Below, in pieces: positions 1 to 5,935 of a stretch of DNA of 17,653 nucleotides. The notes under the pieces were generated by a model, which was not told where the DNA came from, did not search any database, and worked only from the letters and a program-made list of their open reading frames with translations. The position numbers were made by a program, and so were the translations under genes. Where the stretch lies: NCBI GenBank assembly GCA_030601645.1, contig JAUWBQ010000014.1, positions 1 through 17,653 on the forward strand, read 5' to 3'. The DNA is from Candidatus Bathyarchaeota archaeon (GTDB lineage Archaea; Thermoproteota; Bathyarchaeia; TCS64). Numbering within the stretch: the first letter of the stretch is position 1; the number at the start of each line of letters is the position of its first letter.

Positions 1-99
1 TAGATCCTTCAACTCACGAATTGTGATTATCTAAGGCAACCACCATCAGTGAGTCGCCCTTAAAACCTAATACCCGTCTAACTGACTCGGTTGAAAGAC

Positions 100-261
100 A
101 TGGACGAGATTAACATAGCCGATTCGAATCTCCTGAAGCTCAAGAGGATCCAAGAGGTAATCCACCTAGAGGAGGGGATCGAATCCGACATGGACGAGAC
201 CCTGGGGCGTGTCCTCGACTTCTACAGGATGTTCGTCCCCTACAGCCCATGTTCAGGCTAA
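100..261 (+). CDS. Small acidic helical protein, 53 aa, function unknown
   Basis: An ATG frame of 53 codons ends in TAA, 32 bases before the DUF4097 gene. The product is acidic in its middle and helical-looking, with heptad-like leucines (NLLKLKRIQEV) and a C-terminal segment ETLGRVLDFYRMFVPY. That tail resembles short archaeal proteins of the antitoxin or ribbon-helix-helix kind, but I see no clear RHH beta strand and no toxin partner beside it. The upstream region has no strong ribosome-binding site, so it may be leaderless. It could also be the surviving end of a larger gene, because the last residues after VPY look unstructured. The reading frame is supported by its codon pattern; the function is not known. 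Confidence 0.5.
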   Translation: MDEINIADSNLLKLKRIQEVIHLEEGIESDMDETLGRVLDFYRMFVPYSPCSG

Positions 262-293
262 AAACAAGCATTGAAAAATAACGGTGAAATAAA

Positions 294-1100
294 ATGAAAT
301 ATTGTACGAAATGTGGGGAAGCGATTCAAGAAGACGCATACTTCCGCCACAAATGCGGCCACATGACTGAGAAAGGCGCGGAAGAAGGAGCTTTTTATCC
401 CAAGCTTAGCCAACGTGCTTGGCTCGGAAACCACGGTAATGCGCGACACATCGCCGACGAAAGGAAGTCTTTCAGCGGCGGCGTGACCATGGGTAAAGTA
501 TCATTCGAAGCCGAGAACGTCAACGGCTCCATACGGATCACGACCGGGGACAAGCCAGAGTACAACATCGAACTGACGGTCGAGGCCGGGGGCTACACGA
601 AGGAGGAGGCAGAGGAGAATCTGAAGGAGTTGAAGGTCGACCTTGCGGATGAAGTCGCCAAAGGCCAGAAAAAGCTCACATTGAACATCGAACATCCACA
701 CAGCCAAGGACGCTGGTACCGGATAGACGTCGATGTCACCCTGCCCGCTGAATGTGAGATTGACCTGGACGTTGGATCCAAAAACGGCAGTATCACTATA
801 GAAGGAGTGAACGGGGGCATCCTTAATATGGAGACTAAAAACGGCCGGATAGCCCTCAAGGAGGTGTCCGCAGATGAGATCGCATGCAGGACTAAAAACG
901 GACGTCTGATCCTGGATAACGTATCAGCCGGATTCATCAAGGGTGAGAGCAGCAACGGGAAGATAGAGGGGAAGATAGAGTCCAAGAACGCCTCCCTCTC
1001 CACCAGCAACGGCAGAATCTATCTCGACCTTCCATGCAAAGCAAGCGGAGAATACGAGCTCAGAACGAGCAACGGAAGCATAGAGTTGGAAACCCCTTAG
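294..1100 (+). CDS. Zinc-ribbon plus DUF4097 beta-repeat protein, N-terminal 268 aa, ended by an in-frame TAG
   Basis: The start is well set: GGTGA lies 6 bases before the ATG. Residues 1-23 form a zinc-ribbon-like head (C4, C7, C21, with H19 and H23). The usual third ligand, in the FCxxCG pattern, is R18 here. From about residue 55 the protein is a DUF4097/adhesin-like domain: an N-terminal part, then turns of about 17-22 residues marked by NGSI, KNGRI, KNGRL, SNGKI, SNGRI and SNGSI, which build a right-handed beta solenoid. No membrane segment is visible. DUF4097 proteins are common in archaea and bacteria but have no agreed biochemical role. The frame stops at TAG (1098-1100), yet the solenoid continues in the same frame to 1289, so this is probably the larger part of one gene of 331 codons. 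Confidence 0.8.
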   Translation: MKYCTKCGEAIQEDAYFRHKCGHMTEKGAEEGAFYPKLSQRAWLGNHGNARHIADERKSFSGGVTMGKVSFEAENVNGSIRITTGDKPEYNIELTVEAGGYTKEEAEENLKELKVDLADEVAKGQKKLTLNIEHPHSQGRWYRIDVDVTLPAECEIDLDVGSKNGSITIEGVNGGILNMETKNGRIALKEVSADEIACRTKNGRLILDNVSAGFIKGESSNGKIEGKIESKNASLSTSNGRIYLDLPCKASGEYELRTSNGSIELETP

Positions 1101-1106
1101 GAATCC

Positions 1107-1289
1107 ATGGCGGGATTCGATCTTAACATGAGGACGAGCCTAGGCCGCATCAACATCGATCTGCCGGACCTCGAATACACTAGTTACGGGAAGACTCGGA
1201 AAGTTGCCAAGACCAATGGGTTTGACGAGAAGGAAGTTCAGATCGCCATCGAGGCCGAAACCTCCCTGGGCAAGATATGGTTGAAATGA
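1107..1289 (+). pseudogene. C-terminal continuation of the DUF4097 protein after the in-frame TAG, about 60 aa
   Basis: This segment is in the same frame as the preceding gene, with only GAA TCC between the TAG and this ATG. It carries the expected end of a DUF4097 domain: MRTSLGRINIDLPDLEY and a final TSLGKIWLK strand, both matching the SNGRI-type turns upstream, and it ends in TGA. Three readings fit. It may be the disconnected tail of a gene broken by a nonsense mutation. It may be joined to the upstream part by amber suppression or pyrrolysine insertion. Or it may be restarted at this ATG, since a weak AGGA lies 4 bases upstream. A 60-residue solenoid tail is unlikely to have a role on its own, so I list it as a fragment. 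Confidence 0.6.
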
Positions 1290-1372
1290 CTCCAAAAGGG
1301 AAAACATTTCCTCCGAACGGCAGTCACTCCTTCCTTTTTCAATCCTATGCAGGTCTGTTTTCGTTATCTTTA

Positions 1373-2149
1373 CTAGGGATGGAAGAGGATTCCCAGGTAC
1401 CAGATCAACGCCATACCTAACATGAAAACTGCGAACTGGACGAGGGATCTCCGGAAATCGTCTTCCTCCTTCAACTCGGGTATGAGCTCCGAGGCTGCGA
1501 GGTAGATGAAGGCCCCCGCAGAGAACGCGATGAGGGTACCACTCAGGGCTTCTACCGTGCCCAAGAAGAATGATGCGAAGACTCCTCCTACCACTACAGA
1601 GAGGGCCGCCGCGAAGTTCAATATCAAGGCACGGGTCTTCTCAAAGCCCGCGTAGACGAGAATGCCGTAGTCGCCCATCTCCTGGGGGAGCTCGTGGAAG
1701 ATGACGGCGACGGTGGTGGCTACTCCCACGTGGACGCCTACGGTGAAGCTGGCAGCTATGATCATGCCGTCGATGAAGTTGTGGATGACGTCGCCGATGA
1801 TGTTTAGATAAGCAAATCCTTTAGTGGTGGTCCTATCGTCTTCACACTTCTCGATGTCCCCGTGGTGGCCGTGACCATGGTACCAATAGATGAACCTCTC
1901 AAGGGCGAAGAACATCACGAAGCCCGCGGCTATGTAGATGAAGACCACCTCCTTATCTACGAGCTCGATGGCCTTTGGGAGGAGGTCGAACATCGAGGCT
2001 CCTAATATGGATCCCGCCGAGAAGGCGACGATGAAGAAGAGGATGCGGTGGAGGGTATCCTCTTTTAGAGACAGGGCAAAGATGCCGCTGAGGGAGAACA
2101 GGCTGACCAGACCCGTCGCCAACAGGATTGTAAGTTGATTAGAGACCAT
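1373..2149 (-). CDS. ZIP-family divalent metal transporter
   Basis: An integral membrane protein of 258 aa with about eight hydrophobic segments. It carries the two ZIP signature motifs: HNFIDG (residues 123-128) in transmembrane segment 4 and HELPQEMGD (152-160) in segment 5, which together form the binuclear metal site. Between segments 3 and 4 is a histidine-rich loop (HGHGHH, 91-96), typical of the family and thought to bind metal. ZIP proteins bring Zn, Fe, Mn or similar ions into the cytoplasm. An in-frame TTG six bases upstream (2155) could also be used; I prefer ATG at 2149, preceded by GAGGT at 10 bases. It follows the P1B ATPase on the same strand with a 62-base gap, which is AT-rich enough for its own promoter. 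It ends in TAG followed immediately by TAA. Confidence 0.93.
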   Translation of the reverse strand: MVSNQLTILLATGLVSLFSLSGIFALSLKEDTLHRILFFIVAFSAGSILGASMFDLLPKAIELVDKEVVFIYIAAGFVMFFALERFIYWYHGHGHHGDIEKCEDDRTTTKGFAYLNIIGDVIHNFIDGMIIAASFTVGVHVGVATTVAVIFHELPQEMGDYGILVYAGFEKTRALILNFAAALSVVVGGVFASFFLGTVEALSGTLIAFSAGAFIYLAASELIPELKEEDDFRRSLVQFAVFMLGMALIWYLGILFHP

Positions 2150-2211
2150 GCGCAAAATTACCTCTGCTAAAATTCGTTGTAAATTAATTGGAAATCGTAA
2201 GATTAATGGGT

Positions 2212-4176
2212 TTATATCGACGTTGTCGATTCTTGTCTCTTCGCCTTGATGCCTCCCAGTCTCAACGAGTTGAGGATGACCGCGAGACTCAGGCCCATAT
2301 CACCAATTGCTACAGCCATCCAGAGGGTAACCCAGCCAGGAAAGGCGAGGGCGGCCACAATCAGCTTCACGACGATGGACGCGGTGATGTTCTCCCGGAT
2401 GCGCCCCATGGTCGCCCTGCTCAGCCTGACCAGGTAGTTGATCTTGCGCAGATCGTCCTCCATCAGGGCGATGTCAGCGGTCTCTAACGCCACGTCGCTC
2501 CCGATGGCACCCATGGCGATCCCCACATCCGCCGCAGCCAAGGCGGGAGCATCGTTCACGCCATCCCCCACCATGGCTATTAACCCATGCTCGGCCCGGA
2601 GCTCCTCGATGGCTTTGACCTTCTCCTCGGGCAGGAGGTGGGCCCTGTAACCGTCGAGACCCAGCCTCTCCGCTATTGCCCTTGCGGTCATCTCGTTGTC
2701 GCCGGTTAACATCTCCACCCTGACGCCGTTGGCCTTCAACTCTCCTATTGCCTCCACGGCGCCGTCCCTCACCTTGTCCATTAGGGCTATAGCCCCCACA
2801 GCGCAGCCGTCCTCAGAGATCAAGACGACGGTCTTCCCCTCCGCCTCGAGCCTATCGACGAGGCCATCCAACGGATCGATGCCCAACTCCTCGAACAGAC
2901 GCAGATTCCCGATGCAGCAGGTTTTGTCTCCTATGCAGGCCTCCACGCCCCGACCAACATAGGCCTTGAAATCAGTGGTCTCGGTCATACTTACGCCCTC
3001 GGCTTCAGCCCTCTCCATGATGGCCTTTGCGATAGGATGCTTCGCCTTCGCCTCCAGGGCCGCGGCCCTCCTGAGCAGCTCCCTCTCAGACAGGACCGGA
3101 GAGACGATATCGGTCACCCTGAGCTCCCCCTTCGTGAGGGTGCCCGTCTTGTCGAAGGCGAAGGCCCTCGTCACGCTCACCTGCTCGATAAACGCGCTGC
3201 CTTTAACAAGTACGCCGTTTCTCCCTGCGCTGGTGATGGCGGAGATCATGGCGACTGGGGTCGAGATTGCCAAAGCGCATGGGCACGCCACAACCAGCAT
3301 CACGAGGGCTCTATAGACCCAATACTGGAGGGGCTGATGGAAAATCAAAGGTGGAATGAAAGCCACCATTATCGCCAGGATTATGACAGCGGGAGTGTAG
3401 TATCTGGCGAACTTGTCTACGAAGGCCTCCGTCGGGGATCGGCTCTCCTCGGCCTCCTCTACAAGCCTAAGGATCCTCGCGAGGACGGTCTCCTCCGCGA
3501 TTTTAGTGACCTTGACGGTTAGGAACCCGTCGATGTTCATCGTACCCGCGTAGACCTCTTCCCCCACATCCTTGATGGCCGGAGCCGACTCTCCGGTTAT
3601 GGTGGCCTGGTTCACTTCGGAAGTCCCCTCTATCACGACGCCGTCGAGGGGGATCCGGTCGCCCGGTCGGACCACGAAGACCTCGCCAGGCCAGATGTCC
3701 TCAACGGGGACGACTCTCTCCTCTCCATTCCTTCTTATGGTTGCAATCTCGGGTTTCAACTCCATGAGGGCTTCAATGGAGTGGCGTGCCCTGTCTGTGG
3801 CATAGTCCTCCAGTTTTTCGGCGATATTAAAGAGGAAGACCACCGCAGCCCCCTCCTCAAGATGGCCTATCGCGAAGGCCCCCAGGGATGCTACGGTTAT
3901 CAGCAGGTTAATGCTGATATGAAGCCGAAGGAGACCGCGTAGGCCCAACTCAGCGATCTTGTAGCCTGAAAGTATCATGGTGGCTGCGAGGAGGAAGTCC
4001 GAGGCCTGTGTGGGCCCTTGAATGTAGCGGATAGAAAGGCCCAAGGCGAAGGTCATACCTGAGAGGATTAAAGGGATCCATCCACCCTCAAAGTGCTCGT
4101 GGACGTAGGCCCCTCGATGCTTGGTTTCGTGTTCATGGTCGTGATCGTGGTTCAAGCTGGGATCGCCCCGTTGCAT
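2212..4176 (-). CDS. P1B-type heavy-metal ATPase, Zn/Cd/Pb class (ZntA/CadA-like)
   Basis: A membrane ATPase of 654 aa that pumps a divalent soft metal, usually outward, at the cost of ATP. Visible in order: a His/Asp/Glu-rich N-terminus (HDHDHEHETKH, residues 10-20) in place of a CXXC metal-binding domain; membrane helices; the actuator motif ITGES (193-197); the intramembrane CPC at 298-300 in VVACPCALA; the phosphorylation site D342 in DKTGTLTKG; the P1B-specific HP dipeptide in KAKHPIAKA; GDGVNDAP; and a last helix with AIGDMGLSLAVILNSLRL. The conserved Asp and Asn-x-Leu-Arg-Leu in that helix mark the P1B-2 (Zn2+/Cd2+/Pb2+) class. I choose ATG at 4176. An in-frame TTG at 4224 would lie upstream of the apparent TATA box. 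The gene is divergent from a NikR-like regulator and upstream of a ZIP transporter. Confidence 0.93.
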   Translation of the reverse strand: MQRGDPSLNHDHDHEHETKHRGAYVHEHFEGGWIPLILSGMTFALGLSIRYIQGPTQASDFLLAATMILSGYKIAELGLRGLLRLHISINLLITVASLGAFAIGHLEEGAAVVFLFNIAEKLEDYATDRARHSIEALMELKPEIATIRRNGEERVVPVEDIWPGEVFVVRPGDRIPLDGVVIEGTSEVNQATITGESAPAIKDVGEEVYAGTMNIDGFLTVKVTKIAEETVLARILRLVEEAEESRSPTEAFVDKFARYYTPAVIILAIMVAFIPPLIFHQPLQYWVYRALVMLVVACPCALAISTPVAMISAITSAGRNGVLVKGSAFIEQVSVTRAFAFDKTGTLTKGELRVTDIVSPVLSERELLRRAAALEAKAKHPIAKAIMERAEAEGVSMTETTDFKAYVGRGVEACIGDKTCCIGNLRLFEELGIDPLDGLVDRLEAEGKTVVLISEDGCAVGAIALMDKVRDGAVEAIGELKANGVRVEMLTGDNEMTARAIAERLGLDGYRAHLLPEEKVKAIEELRAEHGLIAMVGDGVNDAPALAAADVGIAMGAIGSDVALETADIALMEDDLRKINYLVRLSRATMGRIRENITASIVVKLIVAALAFPGWVTLWMAVAIGDMGLSLAVILNSLRLGGIKAKRQESTTSI

Positions 4177-4198
4177 CACCGGAACGGCCCACTCATAT

Positions 4199-4207
4199 CT
4201 TATTAAG
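4199..4207. promoter_or_regulatory. Candidate operator half-site, ATPase side
   Basis: CTTA-T-TAAG is a small palindrome between the predicted TATA box and the start codon of the ATPase. Read on the minus strand it is part of CCTTAATAAGAT, which shares CCTTAAT and AAGAT with the site beside the regulator's own promoter. A metal-responsive RHH repressor made next door would be expected to bind such paired sites. It is short and AT-rich, so chance cannot be excluded. Confidence 0.35.
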
Positions 4208-4256
4208 GTAATGCTATAAATCAAGGCGTTTTTAATAACATTTAATAAATATGCTC

Positions 4257-4271
4257 CTTAATTTTATTAAG
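4257..4271. promoter_or_regulatory. Candidate operator, nikR side (CTTAAT-TTT-ATTAAG)
   Basis: A perfect 6-base inverted repeat with a 3-base spacer lies just downstream of the predicted TATA box and 6 bases before the regulator's ATG, a position where binding would block transcription. With the preceding C (4256) it forms CCTTAAT, the exact complement of ATTAAGG at 4202-4208 on the ATPase side. Autoregulation plus control of the ATPase is the simple reading. It does not resemble the E. coli NikR site (GTATGA-N16-TCATAC). Confidence 0.4.
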
Positions 4272-4277
4272 ATCGTT

Positions 4278-4682
4278 ATGACCGTCATCAGCGTATCACT
4301 TACCCCAGAACTATTGACGAAACTAGACAAATACGTCGAGAAGTCGGGCTACTCGAGCCGTTCAGAGGCCATAAGGATCGCGGTCCGCGAGGCTCTCTCC
4401 CAATTCACCCTCCAGAGGCTGGAGAGAGGGCGGGTTGTCGCCACTGTCACGGTGATTTCTGATAGGGAAAGGCACGAACTAAACTCCAGCCTCATGGACC
4501 TCAGGCACGAGTTCGACGAGAGCATCTTCGGGAACATGCACCTCCACGTAGGAAAGGGCTACTGCGTCGAGATCTTCATCATAAGGGAGGAGACGGAGAG
4601 GGTTCTCGACTTCGTCTCAAGAGTCAGAGCCATCAGAGGCATAAGAGAGGTCAAGTACGCGATGATCCCAGTAGAGGAGTAA
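4278..4682 (+). CDS. nikR: NikR-family metal-responsive regulator
   Basis: The 134-residue product matches NikR in length and plan. Residues 1-45 are a ribbon-helix-helix DNA-binding domain (VISVSLTPELLTKLDKYVE, then SSRSEAIRIAVREAL). Residues 50-134 are an ACT-like metal-binding and tetramerisation domain. The four ligands of the square-planar nickel site in E. coli NikR (H76, H87, H89, C95) line up without gaps with H77, H88, H90 and C96 here (RHEFD, HLHVGKGYC). The start at 4278 follows from the RHH strand beginning at VISVSL and from the promoter position; ATG 4251 would add nine residues. NikR usually represses nickel import, whereas here it is divergent from a Zn/Cd-type efflux ATPase, so the metal sensed in the cell is uncertain. 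Confidence 0.88.
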   Translation: MTVISVSLTPELLTKLDKYVEKSGYSSRSEAIRIAVREALSQFTLQRLERGRVVATVTVISDRERHELNSSLMDLRHEFDESIFGNMHLHVGKGYCVEIFIIREETERVLDFVSRVRAIRGIREVKYAMIPVEE

Positions 4683-4683
4683 A

Positions 4684-4812
4684 TAATTCTCAACGACCCA
4701 CATTTGGGGAGTTCTATCCATAGAACTTCACGTTGAGTGATCGTAAGAATTAGTGGAAGCCAGGGTTTTTTCGAAGGGGGTTAATCAACCTCTATCCCTG
4801 GCTTCCATTCTT
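4684..4812. repeat. Cluster of nested inverted repeats in the convergent gap
   Basis: Several inverted repeats are packed together. AGTTCTAT/ATAGAACT (4710-4717, 4720-4727) has a 2-base loop. CTCAACG/CGTTGAG (4689-4695, 4731-4737) surrounds it. TAATTCT/AGAATTA (4684-4690, 4746-4752) surrounds both. TGGAAGCCAGGG/CCCTGGCTTCCA (4754-4765, 4796-4807) is a perfect 12-base stem with a 30-base loop that itself holds GGTT/AACC (4779-4782, 4787-4790), and it extends by AAGAA/TTCTT (4745-4749, 4808-4812). The outer arm of the first structure and the extension of the second use the same bases, so they are mutually exclusive. T6 follows the first arm (4766-4771). It could be a two-way terminator, a structured RNA or the remnant of a small mobile element. 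Confidence 0.6.
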
Positions 4813-4926
4813 TCTTATGAGCTACATTTATTTCGTTTTAACGTAACATGACTTGTCCTCGAACGGTGACATGCCAAATTTAGAAATGGGGGAGTGGCCT
4901 GTTTCTATTCATCAGATATCCAAGAA

Positions 4927-5175
4927 TCAATCCCGTTGGATGGATTCGCCGTAGGTGATCAGGGTGATGGTAGTCTTCACGCTGTCCAACCGTCTGATGC
5001 TGTTGAACACGATCTCCTTGACGTTCTCCATCGTATCAGCCTCGACCTCCACTATGACATCGTATATTCCATACAGTGAGTAAGCATTGTTGATTCCTGA
5101 AACATGGCTTAACTCCTCGACGACAGCTGCTTCCTGCCCTAGCTCGGTGTTAATAAGGACATATGCCTTCATCAT
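4927..5175 (-). CDS. Stand-alone Lrp/AsnC ligand-binding (RAM) domain protein
   Basis: About 82 residues with the beta-alpha-beta pattern of the AsnC/Lrp effector domain: KAYVLINTELGQEAAVVEEL, then VSGINNAYSLYGIYDVIVEV with the G-x-YD signature, then SIRRLDSVKTTITLITYG. There is no helix-turn-helix, so it cannot bind DNA by itself. Archaeal proteins of this kind form dimers or octamers, bind amino acids or act as partners of full Lrp proteins; the ligand here is unknown. A GTG at 5181 could be the start, but ATG at 5175 or 5172 fits better, with GGTG 3-6 bases before. It is monocistronic and convergent with the nikR-like gene. Confidence 0.85.
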   Translation of the reverse strand: MMKAYVLINTELGQEAAVVEELSHVSGINNAYSLYGIYDVIVEVEADTMENVKEIVFNSIRRLDSVKTTITLITYGESIQRD

Positions 5176-5181
5176 CCACAC

Positions 5182-5563
5182 CCTTATCGATTCCTGTTAA
5201 GATAAAATGCCAGAGAGTATATCTATCTTTTTGTGTGGCACCCAAGTCTTAAACAGTTTTTCTAGGTAACATTCAGATTTCTTCACTCTTTTCATCCAGA
5301 GTCTTGATGTTTTGAGTGGCATCTTCTGAGATTTTTTAGGTCATCATAGAATCACATAGAAATGACAGACCATATCACGTCACACCATGGAAGGCGTTGA
5401 AAATTTAATATCCAAATCTACCATTCTATAATTTCACTTGTTTAACTAAAATGAATCGTATAAACCACATACTTTCATATCTAATTTGGAGGCGGTGTTC
5501 ACTCATTAAATATTTAATTAAGAAATTACATCGAAGAAAGACAGTTAATCAAAATCTGAATTG
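5182..5563. other. AT-rich gap of about 380 bases, no gene seen
   Basis: This stretch lies between the start of the RAM-domain gene and the end of the Trbp111-like gene. It is much more AT-rich than the flanking genes and holds only short, unsupported frames, the longest about 38 codons at 5451-5567. A perfect 12-base palindrome, TTAAATATTTAA, sits at 5506-5517. The promoter for the RAM-domain gene probably lies at its left end, where the minus strand reads TTTTATCTTAA about 35 bases upstream of the ATG. I see no tRNA, CRISPR repeat or mobile-element end. Confidence 0.55.
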
Positions 5564-5899
5564 TTAAGTGACCTTTGCTCCGTTGGGTATCTCACGATCC
5601 GTTGTGAGGAGCGCGAGTTTATCCCCATACTCGGCTGCCAGTAACATGCCATATGACCACTGCCCGAAAATTTTCGCGGGCTTGAGATTGGCCATCACCG
5701 CGATGACTTTACCCTTGAGCTCCTCAGATGAATAGTAGTCGACGAGGCCCGTGACGATCTGGCGAGTCTCATCCCCCATGTCGACTTGCAGCTTGTACAG
5801 CTTATCGGAGCCGGGAACCCGCTCGACCTCAGCAACCGTCCCGATTCGGATGTCGAGCTTCTTGAAATCCTTGAAAGACGCCTCACTCAATTCAGACAC
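5564..5899 (-). CDS. tRNA-binding protein, Trbp111 / MetRS C-terminal-domain type
   Basis: A 111-residue OB-fold protein of the family found fused to the C-terminus of many methionyl-tRNA synthetases or as a separate subunit. It shows FKKLDIRIGTVAEVERVPGS (residues 12-31), DKLYKLQVDMG, RQIVTGLVDYY and the NLKPAKIFG...SYGMLLAAE block (71-90), which cover nearly the whole domain. It probably acts as a homodimer that holds tRNA and helps MetRS in trans. No MetRS gene is present in this window. Translation starts at GTG, with GGTG 4 bases before it. It is the last gene of a minus-strand group, 36 bases after the M20 gene. Confidence 0.88.
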   Translation of the reverse strand: MSELSEASFKDFKKLDIRIGTVAEVERVPGSDKLYKLQVDMGDETRQIVTGLVDYYSSEELKGKVIAVMANLKPAKIFGQWSYGMLLAAEYGDKLALLTTDREIPNGAKVT

Positions 5900-5935
5900 C
5901 TTGCACCTTCAATCTCCATAATAGTTTTTAAATCT

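Larger units (their letters stand above)
4177..4277. promoter_or_regulatory. Divergent promoter region of the P1B ATPase and the nikR-like gene
   Basis: This AT-rich stretch serves both genes. For the minus-strand ATPase, TTTATA (plus-strand 4215-4220) would place a transcript start near 4190, just before its ATG at 4176. For the regulator, TTTAATAAAT (4241-4250) lies about 30 bases before ATG 4278, suggesting a leaderless or nearly leaderless mRNA. This argues against the earlier in-frame ATG at 4251. No transcript data are available, so the boxes are predictions from position and composition. Confidence 0.55.

Noticed and set aside
4177..4224. N-terminal extension of the P1B ATPase from TTG 4224
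   Set aside because: The extension would be encoded by DNA holding the likely TATA box and operator. ATG 4176 fits the promoter position, and the His-rich tail starts just after it.
4251..4277. Earlier ATG for the NikR-like gene
   Set aside because: It would add nine residues before the conserved RHH strand, and it overlaps the candidate operator and likely transcript leader.
5506..5517. 12-base palindrome TTAAATATTTAA as an operator
   Set aside because: It lies in very AT-rich DNA, more than 300 bases from the nearest start codon, so chance is the likely cause.
5451..5567. Short plus-strand frame of about 38 codons in the AT-rich gap
   Set aside because: Lys/Ile/Leu-rich as expected from AT-rich DNA, no ribosome-binding site, and it overlaps the end of the Trbp111-like gene.
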